From positions 232,448 to 296,447 of the forward strand of contig NZ_BCMF01000001.1 in the NCBI RefSeq assembly GCF_002217925.1: DNA of 64,000 nucleotides. The letters are read 5' to 3'. Positions within the stretch are counted from its first letter, which is position 1, and every line of letters begins with the position of its first letter. Position numbers and translations under genes: made by a program. This document shows positions 18,498 through 27,793 of this stretch, in pieces. This stretch comes from Secundilactobacillus mixtipabuli. Lineage in GTDB: Bacteria; Bacillota; Bacilli; Lactobacillales; Lactobacillaceae. Below the pieces are notes generated by a model, which was given only the letters and a program-made list of their open reading frames with translations, was not told where the DNA came from and searched no databases.

Positions 18498-20120
18498 TTA
18501 ATCTAATTCTTTATAATCAAAGTAATCAAAGGTTGCGGGTTGGTCATAACCAGCGTAATCAACTGCTGCTAAGCCAACAAACGCACCGGTGAAGAAACCA
18601 CCGTAATTTTGCAAAACGTAGTCATCTGATAAGATAGCAGCATCGAGTGCCACTGGAATCTCGTGCCAGTTTTGGCCATCAAACGAGTATTCGTAACTGT
18701 ACGACTGCTTACGGGCTTTAACCTTAAACCAAACGGATTCCGTTCCTTCTGGAATCGCAATGGCGTCATCTTTAAGGTACGATGTATAGTCACCGTTGTT
18801 GTTTTCGCCGACTTCGATAACGTGACCCTTCTTTTCATCCCACGTGATGAAGACGAATGACCAGTGCTTTTCGTTGTAGAAGTTCGTTAAGCCGGCCATT
18901 TGTTGATACGTGAATGGATCAAAGGTCACTTTGGTTTCAGCATCAAAGTTGAAGGCTTGCCAACGACGGGCAATCATTGAAACATCGAAGGTACTTGCCA
19001 GCGAATTTTTACCAATCAAGGTTAAATGACCATCGCCAAATGAACCCTTTTCAGCAGTGAATGGTGTCCGTAACGTGTTCCATTCATCGTTAAGCTTTGG
19101 TGTATCAAATTCATCGTGTTGAGAACCGTCTTTAGGTGCTTCCGTTAAAATGGCATCCTTAGGGGCGTCAACTTCCATTTGACCACCGTGACCGCCGACA
19201 ACCCGTGGCCAGCCTTCATCGTCCCATTCAACTTTTTGAATGGAAGTTTCACGGCCTAATGTGCACCAGCCGCGAGGATCATAAGCCGACTCATTTTCAT
19301 GGTTCCAAGGACGGCCGCAAAGTGAAGCGTAGTACCATTCGTCACCGCTTGGCGTGTTAACAAGCGCACCATGACCCTGCTTTTGAATACCCAAATCAGG
19401 GGTATCAAAGTTCGTCAGAAATGGGCCGTCTGGTTCTGACTCGAATGACAACGCATCAAGAGTCTTTGAACGTGCAACCACTTCTTGGTGGGTGTAAACC
19501 GTCCCGCCTTGAGCTGCGAACAGGTAGTAGTAATCGTTAATCTTATACAGGTGCGGCCCTTCAACTAATTTAACCTTGGTCCCAGTGTAAATAGTTCTAG
19601 CTGTTTGCGGCTTCAGCTTCATGGTATCAGTGTCAAATTCAGTTAAGGTAATCCCATTAAATGGGTGGTGGTATTCACGATGATCCCAAGTCTGTTGAAC
19701 CAAATACTTACGGCCATCATCATCGTGGAACAATGAGGCATCAAACCCAACACCGTTAACCCGAATTGGATCCGTCCATGGTCCGCGAATATCGGTGGCA
19801 GTGGTCAGATAGTTGGTCATATCCTTGAAAGCACCCTCAGTAATTTTAACGTCGGTGTAGATTAACCAGAACTTACCGTCAGCATAGGTTAAATCTGGTG
19901 CCCAGATTCCCCCTGAACTTGGGTTGCCCTTCATGTCTAGTAAAGTGGTTGTTGATAACGGTGACGGCAATAGGTTCCAATGAACCAAGTCCTTTGATTC
20001 ATGTAGCCGAACGCCTGGGAACCACTCAAAGGTTGAATTAGCAATATAGTAGGTGTCACCAACACGAATCATACTTGGATCAGCATTAAAACCATGTAAA
20101 ACGGGGTTTTGAATCTTCAT
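18498..20120 (-). CDS. xynB: Beta-xylosidase, glycoside hydrolase family 43
   Basis: 540 residues: an N-terminal five-bladed propeller and a C-terminal beta-sandwich, the size of GH43 subfamily 11 xylosidases such as Selenomonas SXA. Key residues: Asp14 (general base, GFNADPS), the Asp in NGVGFDASLFHDDDG (~127) and the acid Glu in KLVEGPHLYK (~187). It releases xylose from xylo-oligosaccharides in the cytoplasm; there is no signal peptide. It follows the xyloside carrier gene by 36 bases in the same operon, under the cre-containing promoter at 21776. Confidence 0.93.
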   Translation of the reverse strand: MKIQNPVLHGFNADPSMIRVGDTYYIANSTFEWFPGVRLHESKDLVHWNLLPSPLSTTTLLDMKGNPSSGGIWAPDLTYADGKFWLIYTDVKITEGAFKDMTNYLTTATDIRGPWTDPIRVNGVGFDASLFHDDDGRKYLVQQTWDHREYHHPFNGITLTEFDTDTMKLKPQTARTIYTGTKVKLVEGPHLYKINDYYYLFAAQGGTVYTHQEVVARSKTLDALSFESEPDGPFLTNFDTPDLGIQKQGHGALVNTPSGDEWYYASLCGRPWNHENESAYDPRGWCTLGRETSIQKVEWDDEGWPRVVGGHGGQMEVDAPKDAILTEAPKDGSQHDEFDTPKLNDEWNTLRTPFTAEKGSFGDGHLTLIGKNSLASTFDVSMIARRWQAFNFDAETKVTFDPFTYQQMAGLTNFYNEKHWSFVFITWDEKKGHVIEVGENNNGDYTSYLKDDAIAIPEGTESVWFKVKARKQSYSYEYSFDGQNWHEIPVALDAAILSDDYVLQNYGGFFTGAFVGLAAVDYAGYDQPATFDYFDYKELD

Positions 20121-20156
20121 GAGAATCTTCCTTTCAGACTAAATAATAGTGTTAAA

Positions 20157-21635
20157 TTAAACGCGCTTTGCTTTCCGTTCAGCTTCAAGCTCAACGTTGA
20201 TCTCAGCAATTCGCTTGTCACTTAATGGATAACGGCTCATGATCAACATAGCAACAACGGCTAAGACGATTGGAATCCAGATCATTGACCACTGAATCCC
20301 CATCATTGCTGAAGCTGATTGATGTGCAGTAGAACCATCAAACTTGAAGAAGGCGTTAATGTAACCTGGAATAATCCCACCAAGCGCTAGGCCAATCTTG
20401 AAGAATAGGCCCATGATGGCGTTGATGATCCCAGCAACCCGCTTCTTTGACTTGTATTCGCCGTATGAAACAACTTCTGGCACCATTGACCACATGTAAC
20501 CAGTAGCAGCAGTTAAGCCCCATTGTTGTAAGAAACGACCAATGTACCCAAGCATTGTTTGATCCTTAAAGCCTGGTAATGACCATGCCCACAGAACTAA
20601 TGAGCCAGCGATGAACAAGCTCAAGAACAAGTAGAAGAAACCTTTTTTACCAATCTTTTTACGAACGATTGGCCATAAGAAGACTAAGAAGATACCTGGA
20701 ATTGACCCAATCAAGTTGATTGAAGCCATCCACTCTGGATGACCAACGTTATATTGCATGTAGAATGGCCATACGGTGTTACCAAAGAACATGAACGTGA
20801 AACCAATCAAGAAGAACAAACCAAGAATTTGCAGTGGCTTGTTACGTTTGATTTCACCAAATAAGTCACTGTATTTAACGGATGCTGATTCTTCCTTGGT
20901 TGGTAAGATTCGTTCTTTAACGCCGGAGTAAGTGAATAATAACATCGCAAACCCAATGACCATGTAAATGGCCATGACAAGGAAGTACGCGCCACCGGCT
21001 TTTGGTGAAGCATAATTACCAAGATGTAACTTAATACCAAAGAAACCAATGTCTTTTAATTGCTTATCAGGTGAAGCTAATTGAACGAAGAGCGGTAAGA
21101 AGGTATAAACTAACAGATTACCAATGTTTGCTTCAGTCATCCGAACAGTGGTCAACGTTGAAACTTCATCGTTATCACGGGTTAATGACGCGTTCAAAGC
21201 ACCGTAAGGAATGTTAACCATCGAGTAAACCATCGCGGTTGCCATATATGCTAAGAAAGCATATATGATATTGCCACGGACAGCTGGAATAGGCAAAAAC
21301 AGCAATGCTGATAAAATCGTCAGTGGAATCCCATATTTAATCAAGAATGGGCGATATTTACCGACTTTGGGATTAAATTTATGCCGATCAACGTATGCAC
21401 CAACCCACGGATCCCAGAAAACGTTGATCCACCGGACAACTAAGAAAATCGTTGCACCAGCTGCTGCAGAAATACCATAAACGGTAGTTAGGTAGAATAA
21501 GAGCATAGAACCAATGGTCCCGAAAATCAGGTTTTGTGCAAGGTCACCAGCCCCATAACTGATACGTTCACGCCAAGATAACTTGGCAAATTCATCGTTT
21601 TGTTCAACGACGTCTTGCTTAGGCACAGATGCCAT
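20157..21635 (-). CDS. xynP: GPH family xyloside/sugar:cation symporter
   Basis: 492 residues with twelve membrane segments, glycoside-pentoside-hexuronide family (SYGAGDLAQNLIFG start, WDPWVGAYVDRHKFNPKVGKYRPF loop). Unlike LacS it has no PTS EIIA tail. Start ATG 21635 is preceded by TGGAGG; a TTG 15 bases earlier covers that site. The pairing with a GH43 xylosidase points to xylo-oligosaccharide uptake (XynP-type). Confidence 0.92.
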   Translation of the reverse strand: MASVPKQDVVEQNDEFAKLSWRERISYGAGDLAQNLIFGTIGSMLLFYLTTVYGISAAAGATIFLVVRWINVFWDPWVGAYVDRHKFNPKVGKYRPFLIKYGIPLTILSALLFLPIPAVRGNIIYAFLAYMATAMVYSMVNIPYGALNASLTRDNDEVSTLTTVRMTEANIGNLLVYTFLPLFVQLASPDKQLKDIGFFGIKLHLGNYASPKAGGAYFLVMAIYMVIGFAMLLFTYSGVKERILPTKEESASVKYSDLFGEIKRNKPLQILGLFFLIGFTFMFFGNTVWPFYMQYNVGHPEWMASINLIGSIPGIFLVFLWPIVRKKIGKKGFFYLFLSLFIAGSLVLWAWSLPGFKDQTMLGYIGRFLQQWGLTAATGYMWSMVPEVVSYGEYKSKKRVAGIINAIMGLFFKIGLALGGIIPGYINAFFKFDGSTAHQSASAMMGIQWSMIWIPIVLAVVAMLIMSRYPLSDKRIAEINVELEAERKAKRV

Positions 21636-21763
21636 AATTGTTTCCTCCAATCAAGAAATAAGCATTCCATTAGTTGGTTAATTAAAGCAACCAAACGTAC
21701 ACCAAGTTCTCTCCGTAACTGACAGTGACAGGCATCTCTAACAACCAAACTATTGTGTAACCG

Positions 21764-21777
21764 ACAAGCTAGCTTGT
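21764..21777. promoter_or_regulatory. Perfect palindrome at the xynP promoter
   Basis: ACAAGCTAGCTTGT is a perfect 14 bp palindrome overlapping the downstream edge of the -10 box, near the expected transcription start: a good position for an operator. The binding protein is unknown. Confidence 0.5.
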
Positions 21778-21804
21778 TATAGATTACATTGTAATCGCTT
21801 CCAA
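21776..21804 (-). promoter_or_regulatory. xynP promoter with embedded cre site
   Basis: Minus strand -35 TTGGAA (21804-21799), 17 bp, -10 TATAAC (21781-21776). TTGTAATCGCTTCCA (21789-21803) matches every fixed position of the CcpA cre consensus WTGNAANCGNWNNCW and covers the spacer and -35 box. Catabolite repression of the xyloside operon is expected. Confidence 0.85.
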
Positions 21805-21932
21805 TATTCCTAGCTATCTTCGTTTATGCCTAATTTTTGTCAAATTATGATATTCACATGGAGAAATGAAGTAAAGAAGCCATTTCGAATAGTAATCAAT
21901 ATAATGACTTAATATTCATAAATGTTGATTGC

Positions 21933-22838
21933 CTATTCAAAATATCCGCCCTCTTTAACGGTTTTAACTGACCGTTTGCCGATCATTTGCCGTTGATACT
22001 TACTTGGTGTAATGCCTGACCACTTTTTAAACTGCTTGCTAAAGTTAGAGATACTGCTAGCCCCTAGCTTATAGGCAACTTCCTCAATTGAATTCTCTGG
22101 TGATCCCAATAATAATTTGGCTTTTCGGTACTTTTGTTCATCAGCAAAATGTAAGGGTGTCACGCCATACACTTTCTTGAAGACCCGGTGACCATGTCCC
22201 TGGCTAATCCCAAGTTCACGGCAAATATCGCCGAAGGAAAAATGACTGACCTCATCTTGTTCAATCCGGTCCTCGATTCGAGTCGCTATTTCTCGCGCAG
22301 TTTGCGCCTCACGTTCAGAATATTTAGAGTTGGAGCCCTTTGCATGCTCATCATGTACCATCAGCCCATATAAGAACTTAAGTAAATCTATTTGGACTTT
22401 AATTTTAAGTTTTTCCGAGCTTAAATCAGCTTTTTGGCTGTCTTGAACCATTTGTTGTGCCGTTTTCATTGCCAATCGTGCTATTTCTGTATCCGCTTTC
22501 AAAACTTTGTTAGCCACCGTGCTGATAATTTCAGACTTTAATTCAAGGCTTTCAATGTTGAAGTGAAACGTAATATAGGTCATTTCTGCATTTTTGCTGG
22601 CATTCCAATTGGTATGCAGTGTGCCAGGTGAAATGATCATCACATCTCCAGGACCGTATGTATAAGCCGAAACACCCTTAATTTCAGTGGTCTGCTGTCC
22701 CTCGACGACGCACATAAGTTCAAAGACTTGATGCTTCTGTTCAAAGAAACTCCAGCCTCCTGGTACAGTTCGCTGATGCCCGCCAAAAATATAGATGCTT
22801 GATTCAACCACTGGTAATGACACAAATTTTTTTGTCAT
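21933..22838 (-). CDS. AraC family regulator, probable activator of the xyloside operon
   Basis: N-terminal cupin-like sensor (residues ~15-110; YGPGDVMIISPGTLHTNW) and C-terminal double helix-turn-helix (HFSFGDICRELGISQGHGHRVFKKVYG and SIEEVAYKLGASSISNFSKQFKKWSGITPSKYQ). The layout is typical of sugar-responsive AraC activators. ATG 22838 is preferred because GGTGGG lies upstream; in-frame ATGs at 22850 and 22865 have poorer sites. It lies immediately upstream of xynP-xynB on the same strand, separated by their own promoter. Confidence 0.9.
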   Translation of the reverse strand: MTKKFVSLPVVESSIYIFGGHQRTVPGGWSFFEQKHQVFELMCVVEGQQTTEIKGVSAYTYGPGDVMIISPGTLHTNWNASKNAEMTYITFHFNIESLELKSEIISTVANKVLKADTEIARLAMKTAQQMVQDSQKADLSSEKLKIKVQIDLLKFLYGLMVHDEHAKGSNSKYSEREAQTAREIATRIEDRIEQDEVSHFSFGDICRELGISQGHGHRVFKKVYGVTPLHFADEQKYRKAKLLLGSPENSIEEVAYKLGASSISNFSKQFKKWSGITPSKYQRQMIGKRSVKTVKEGGYFE

Positions 22839-23082
22839 CAAACCCACCATCCCTTGATAAACCATCTTTAATTCAATGTAGGATACAATTTACTCTCATA
22901 CTATGCAATATTTATTCATTAGTCAAATTAAATATATTGCTAACTACTATCAATTATTGGCTTTTAGTGACCATTTTTTGTCATTTTATGATGTTGTTTT
23001 TCCCGTTGAATCGATAATGCTACCATTAGCGTAACCAAAATTGATTTTACGAATATTGCCATATTTTTAGATAAATGGCATC

Positions 23083-23116
23083 AAAAAAGCCGCACTACCT
23101 TTTAAGTAGTGCGGCT
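23083..23116 (-). terminator. Terminator after the stress protein gene
   Basis: Minus strand AGCCGCACTACTT/AAGGTAGTGCGGCT followed by TTTTTT. Confidence 0.9.
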
Positions 23117-23130
23117 CAACTCTCTATAAA

Positions 23131-23574
23131 TTACCGAATCACTAACACCGAAATCGGGGCATATTTTGCCATATACGCAGCTTGTGAACCAAAGCGCTTC
23201 CGAATACCCTTTTTTGATAACGAGCCAATAATCAATAAATCAGGCTTAACCTCTGGGATAATTTGCTTAACGATTGTCTCACCAGGATCACCTTCGCCAA
23301 TGATGACGTTGACTTTCTTAATGCCAAACCGCATGGCTAAATCTCGGTAACCAAGAATATGCTTTTCCAATTCCCCACGTTTACCGTGAACAAAATCTTT
23401 GTTCAACGCCTGATAAACATTCATATCATCAGATTCAAGAATCGAGGTAATGGTCATTTGCGCATCGTCTTCCTTGGCACGATTCATGGCATACCGAAAG
23501 GCTAACTGTGCATCCGGTGAATCATCAACGCCAACTAAAATGTGCTTAAATTTTTTTGGATCTAATTCTGCCAT
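23131..23574 (-). CDS. Universal stress protein (UspA family)
   Basis: 147 residues, one Usp domain: HILVGVDDSPDAQLAFRYA at the N-terminus and LLIIGSLSKKGIRKRFGSQAAYMAKYAPISVLVI at the end. The glycine-rich ATP motif is less typical than in the copy at 15641. Single gene with its own terminator. Role: stress survival by family; ligand unknown. Confidence 0.9.
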   Translation of the reverse strand: MAELDPKKFKHILVGVDDSPDAQLAFRYAMNRAKEDDAQMTITSILESDDMNVYQALNKDFVHGKRGELEKHILGYRDLAMRFGIKKVNVIIGEGDPGETIVKQIIPEVKPDLLIIGSLSKKGIRKRFGSQAAYMAKYAPISVLVIR

Positions 23575-23646
23575 TTTAATCGCTCCTTCGCCGAGTATTT
23601 AAGAGAGTGAAACGAACTTTGACTTCAATCTCCATTTTACCAAACC

Positions 23647-24759
23647 TTATTCATCTGTACCAAAGGAAATTTGATCCTTACCGTTTCGTTTAGAGACATA
23701 CAAGTATCGATCCGCCCGATTAAAAATCTCGATTGCACTCTTATCATCCATACGCCGGTTTTCGACACCCATGGAAATCGTCATGTGAATGGTCTCACCC
23801 TTTTCGGTTTTAACCTGCAGATCACGAACCACCTCTTGCAGTTCTTCTGCAATCAACGTGGCTGCTTCAGCGGTAACGCCAGGATAAAGGATGGTAAACT
23901 CCTCACCACCCGTTCGATACAGTTTCGCCCCATGGGTTTGTTTCGCCAAGACTGCTTCTAGTACTGCAGCGAATTTCTGCAGCGTGACGTTACCTGCCAA
24001 ATGACCATAGGTATCGTTAATTTGCTTAAAATTATCAATATCCATTGCAATAATACTTAATTCACTATAATTTTCAAAAAAAAAGTTCGCATCTGACCGA
24101 AAGCTCAACCAGCTGTAAGCGTGCGTCAGATTATCGTAAATCACGTTACGGGCTGTTTCAACTTGATTCACGTGTTCTCGTCGAAGCGTGACCATATAGC
24201 GGTAAACAATTGCCGTTACAAGGAGGTAAACGATAAACATCGAAATCGTCTCTTTTAAGGCCAAGTGCAAGGTTACGGTTAACCCTGCCCATGAGATACC
24301 ACCAATGATTGCTTTGACGCTCAAAATAATCACTGGATGCTGATCAAAGGGGAAAAACCACTGACGCTCAGCCAGCAGCAACAATATGCCAATCGTCAAA
24401 GTGAGGATGAGCCAGAAGCTAAAGAGCCTGGAAATGGCGAAAAACAAACCGACAGTGATCACCAACGGCAAAATAATATTGATTCTGGTTTTAACGGCAT
24501 CCGTATAACTCATCATCAGTATCAGCGCACCGTTAATCCACAACGGCTGCTGTGTCGGCGTTGAATTGACCGCCATCACAAAGATAAACGCAGTCACTGC
24601 TGAATAATAACACGTGTAAACTAATTCCGTTCGCCATGGATAGGGATTGTTGCCCTCAATATCATGATCTAATAACCGCATCAATCGTTGCAGGACAGCA
24701 ATAAAACCAACATTTAAAAAACTTAGTAGAAATGTGGCTGCTACTATCATTCCCATCAT
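23647..24759 (-). CDS. Membrane-bound diguanylate cyclase (GGDEF)
   Basis: About 370 residues: an N-terminal half with some six membrane segments and a C-terminal GGDEF domain. The active site reads GGEEF (residue ~285), which is compatible with synthesis of cyclic di-GMP from two GTP; DIDNFKQINDTYGH is the metal and nucleotide site. The RxxD inhibitory site, expected five residues before GGEEF, is replaced by THGA, so product inhibition there is unlikely. A G-rich ribosome site precedes ATG 24759 and 24756; a GTG at 24774 is an alternative. No EAL domain is encoded nearby. Confidence 0.88.
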   Translation of the reverse strand: MMGMIVAATFLLSFLNVGFIAVLQRLMRLLDHDIEGNNPYPWRTELVYTCYYSAVTAFIFVMAVNSTPTQQPLWINGALILMMSYTDAVKTRINIILPLVITVGLFFAISRLFSFWLILTLTIGILLLLAERQWFFPFDQHPVIILSVKAIIGGISWAGLTVTLHLALKETISMFIVYLLVTAIVYRYMVTLRREHVNQVETARNVIYDNLTHAYSWLSFRSDANFFFENYSELSIIAMDIDNFKQINDTYGHLAGNVTLQKFAAVLEAVLAKQTHGAKLYRTGGEEFTILYPGVTAEAATLIAEELQEVVRDLQVKTEKGETIHMTISMGVENRRMDDKSAIEIFNRADRYLYVSKRNGKDQISFGTDE

Positions 24760-25015
24760 GGCACCCCCCAACACGTCATTTACCTCATTATAAAGTTTTT
24801 ATGCTCAGTGGTAAACAGATTAGTCGCCAGCCCGAAATTCATTTTTCATACAGTGTTGACACTCTGTAGGTTATCCTTGCAATTTTAGTGGCAACCTGTC
24901 ATACTTGCCACACTTATTGTCTGTCTGAAAACGACAAATTTACCTTTACGATAAATTACAAATGTGTTATTATCACCATTGTCTCATATTTTATCCACCG
25001 TATTAAGGAGGGTGC

Positions 25016-25630
25016 ATGCGAAAATTACTATTTATTTCTGGCCTGTTTCTGATTCTGCTTGGAGGCGCCTTTACGACGTCACCGTCAGCTTCCGCAAAGT
25101 CCTTGCCTAAGCTTAGCACCCAAAAGGTAACCTATGTCTCTTCAGCACTGAATGTGCAGGTTAAAGCGCCGAAATCGGCAAGCTTACTCGCGGTCGTGTA
25201 TAACCATCACACGAGCTACTGCAAGCTAAAGAAGAACACCTGCAATTTGAATTATAAATTCACTGGTTATAAAACCTTTGAATTATATGGCACAACAAGT
25301 AAACATCAGCGCGTTACTCAGACCAAAAAGCTATCACGTTCTGCTTACGCGACTAATGAAATCGTTAATTTTAGTGAAGTCCGGACAAAATCGGATGCCC
25401 AAGTAATCGTTAATACGTTGGGCTCACACCGAACCGTCAGACTTTACAGTGGTAAGAAATTACTTTCAAGTCAAAACACGGGTAGCGGACAACATGTCAG
25501 CTTCAGATTGACGTTAAAGCAATATAAGCCAACACTGACTTATACGGTTACCGCAACCAATAAAAAAGCTTCAGGTGCATTCTTCATTCCTTACTTAGAG
25601 GAACCAAGTAACCTTGAAGGTATTGCTTAA
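25016..25630 (+). CDS. Secreted protein of unknown function
   Basis: 204 residues. A clear signal peptide (hydrophobic MRKLLFISGLFLILLGG, cleavage near SASAKS) is followed by beta-rich sequence that looks like two similar small domains, the first with two Cys (YCKLKKNTC) that may form a disulfide. No wall anchor or transmembrane tail. AAGGAGGG lies just upstream of ATG 25016. Family not recognised. Confidence 0.72.
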   Translation: MRKLLFISGLFLILLGGAFTTSPSASAKSLPKLSTQKVTYVSSALNVQVKAPKSASLLAVVYNHHTSYCKLKKNTCNLNYKFTGYKTFELYGTTSKHQRVTQTKKLSRSAYATNEIVNFSEVRTKSDAQVIVNTLGSHRTVRLYSGKKLLSSQNTGSGQHVSFRLTLKQYKPTLTYTVTATNKKASGAFFIPYLEEPSNLEGIA

Positions 25631-25632
25631 TC

Positions 25633-25678
25633 AAAAAATCCCAGTTAGTCACTCAACGTGATTAACTGGGATTTTTTC
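25633..25678. terminator. Bidirectional terminator
   Basis: AAAAAATCCCAGTTA pairs with TAACTGGGATTTTTT between convergent genes. Confidence 0.9.
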
Positions 25679-25684
25679 ATTCTA

Positions 25685-26872
25685 TTATGATTGACTCACT
25701 CTGCGGACCGGTTTCGCTTTAATCGCTCTGTTCAGTGCAACGATAAGTGTCAGGGAAAGAACGGCAAATACTGCTGAACCCAAACTAATATTTTTCAATC
25801 CGATGGCACTCACTAACACAGACGATGTTGCCGATCCTAGTGAAATACCAAAGTTAAAGAAAATCGAATTGAGTGATGACGCCAATACCAGCGACTGCGG
25901 ATATTCTCGCTCGGCGGTATTAAGAAAATGAATTTGAATCGGCGCGTTAACTAACGTTACGATCAACGAGAGAATGAGTAGCACTGCTAGCCCAGAAACC
26001 TTCGTGGACAACGCTAGTGGTAATAGCACCAACAAAATAATATCAGCCACGTAGTATTTTGGCATACCACGCAACCCCTTATTTTCTGCAATTCGACCCG
26101 ACCAACGATTACTAATAATACTCATAATCCCAATCACGAAAAGCAGGATATTTAAGCTGGCATTACTGAAGCCCAAAGCAGTAGTCAGCAATGGCCGAAT
26201 GTACGTGTAATAACCGTACATCGTTGCCGCAGTGAAGAGTACCAGAATAATACCAATGTAAATCCGTGGATCCTTTAACAGGCTTAACTGCCCTTTAATC
26301 GATCCCTGCACCTGTTCAACGTGCTTAGGTAGTAACCACACTAAGAGGCCGAAGATAATAATAGTGATGACTGAAACAGCGAAAAATGCGTACCGCCAAC
26401 TATAATTCGTACTGATAGTGGTCCCAATTGGTACACCGATAACCGATGCAATACTGAAGCCGGCAAACACCCATGAAACGAGGCTCGCCCTTTTCTGCCG
26501 TGGCGCTACTGTCGTTGTAAACGTCATAATCAGTGAAATAATCGAGCCCGCAACCGAGGCTGCAATAACCCGTGACAGCAACATTGACCAGTAGTTAGTG
26601 GCAAATCCGCTAAGCGTATTACCGATTAAAAAGATCACGATTAGTACCAATAGCGTCTTATACCGACTATATTTACTCGTCAAAATGGTAATGAACGGCG
26701 TACTAACGGCATACACCGTTGCAAAAATAGTTACCAGATACCCGACTGATGCGATTGAAACGTGCAGATGACTAGCAATGTCAGACAAAATACCGACAAC
26801 CATGAACTCGTTACAGCCTAACATGAAGGCAACCAGCACAAAGACAATCGCTTGTAAACGATATTTGCTCAA
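25685..26872 (-). CDS. MFS transporter, DHA1 (AraJ/YdhP-like) type
   Basis: 395 residues, twelve membrane segments. The opening GCNEFMVVGILSDIASHLHVS and the motif-A-like region TSKYSRYKTLL place it with DHA1 efflux carriers such as AraJ, YdhP and PbuE. Likely exports small metabolites or drugs; substrate unknown. Single minus-strand gene; the repeat arms at 26980-27200 lie upstream. Confidence 0.85.
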   Translation of the reverse strand: MSKYRLQAIVFVLVAFMLGCNEFMVVGILSDIASHLHVSIASVGYLVTIFATVYAVSTPFITILTSKYSRYKTLLVLIVIFLIGNTLSGFATNYWSMLLSRVIAASVAGSIISLIMTFTTTVAPRQKRASLVSWVFAGFSIASVIGVPIGTTISTNYSWRYAFFAVSVITIIIFGLLVWLLPKHVEQVQGSIKGQLSLLKDPRIYIGIILVLFTAATMYGYYTYIRPLLTTALGFSNASLNILLFVIGIMSIISNRWSGRIAENKGLRGMPKYYVADIILLVLLPLALSTKVSGLAVLLILSLIVTLVNAPIQIHFLNTAEREYPQSLVLASSLNSIFFNFGISLGSATSSVLVSAIGLKNISLGSAVFAVLSLTLIVALNRAIKAKPVRRVSQS

Positions 26873-26979
26873 TAGACTTTTCCTCCCCGAATTTTTTCCT
26901 TTTTTTAGCTTACTACATTTTAGATATAAACATAAGTTATTTGGGAATAATATTGTGGAAAGAACGCTACTTTATTGTT

Positions 26980-27080
26980 GAAACGCGCTTCGTAACACTG
27001 ACTCCGGCACTGTTCACTGTTATCTAGCTGAAACGCGCTTCGCAACACTGACTCCGGCTGCTGTTCACTGTTATCTAGTT
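26980..27080. repeat. Two tandem copies of one arm of the hairpin repeat
   Basis: The motif GAAACGCGCTTCG-AACACTGACTCCGGC starts at 26980 and 27030 and again at 27081, where it is the arm of the full hairpin. The copies are about 50 bp apart and are separated by the shared TGTTCACTGTTATCTAG. The first two lack the complementary arm. The reading frame across them is an artefact of the repetition. Confidence 0.85.
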
Positions 27081-27200
27081 GAAACGCGCTCCGCAACACT
27101 GACTCCGGCCGTATAACGATAAACAGGCAAGTTCCCAAAGTTCAGGGAACCTGCCTGTTTATCGTTATACTCTGGAGTCAAACCGTGTTGCGGAGCGCTC
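27081..27200 (-). repeat. Long structured hairpin repeat, copy 1 (after nrdG)
   Basis: CGCTCCGCAACAC and GACTCC on one arm pair with GGAGTC and GTGTTGCGGAGCG on the other. The core CCGGCCGTATAA (27105-27116) faces TTATACTCTGG (27165-27175), leaving a fixed unpaired GGCC/AGA internal loop. A variable inner stem (GATAAACAGGCA/TGCCTGTTTATC) caps it. Read with nrdG, the element begins directly at its TAG stop. Two other copies lie at 32621 and 39855. Confidence 0.85.
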
Positions 27201-27784
27201 TATTTTACTAACCCATCCCAAATCACAACTTTCCCACTCTTCAGTGATTCAGGAACATTAATGATTCGTTGATTACTGCTGCCACGGAACTGCAGCGTTA
27301 AATCCATTTTTGCTTTTAAGAATCTGCCGTCTACCAAGATATCGATCAGACTCAGCAATTCTTTTTTGTCGTCCGATTCCTTCATGAGTTCGTCCCAGGT
27401 ATAGCCCGTCCAGCTCCAGATATCTTTGTCATGACCGAATTCTTTACGAATTCGATGGCAGAGATGGTTGCAGACTTGCGTATTGAGAAACGGCTCGCCA
27501 CCTAGCAACGTCAAGCCTTGAACGTAGGACTGACCTAGATCTTCGATGATCTGGTCTTCCAAATCCTGCGTATAAGGGGTGCCATAATGGAAGCTTTGAG
27601 CAATCTTGTTATAGCAGCCCGGACAGCTGAACTTGCAGCCACTGACATACAGACTGCACCGCACACCTTCACCATCCACAAAGTTGAACGGCTTATAACT
27701 GGCGATGCGTTGTTCGCTTAGGTCATCTGCCAACCATTCCTTTGGCTGTGGATTCTTTGGTAATCTTACCTTTTTTGTCTGCAT
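27200..27784 (-). CDS. nrdG: Anaerobic ribonucleotide reductase activating protein
   Basis: 194 residues, radical SAM enzyme. The iron-sulfur cluster Cys triad is CKFSCPGC (C-x3-C-x2-C), preceded by FNFVDGEGVRCSLYVSG; TLLGGEPF is an SAM-binding segment. It makes the glycyl radical on NrdD without oxygen. It lies 9 bases after nrdD in one operon. Its TAG stop joins directly to the long hairpin repeat. Confidence 0.95.
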   Translation of the reverse strand: MQTKKVRLPKNPQPKEWLADDLSEQRIASYKPFNFVDGEGVRCSLYVSGCKFSCPGCYNKIAQSFHYGTPYTQDLEDQIIEDLGQSYVQGLTLLGGEPFLNTQVCNHLCHRIRKEFGHDKDIWSWTGYTWDELMKESDDKKELLSLIDILVDGRFLKAKMDLTLQFRGSSNQRIINVPESLKSGKVVIWDGLVK

Positions 27785-27793
27785 ACTGTCACC

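Noticed and set aside
26920..27138. 72-residue minus-strand open frame with PESVLRSAFQLDNSEQ repeats
   Set aside because: It is the translation of the triplicated hairpin arm; no ribosome site, and the sequence is explained by the repeat structure.
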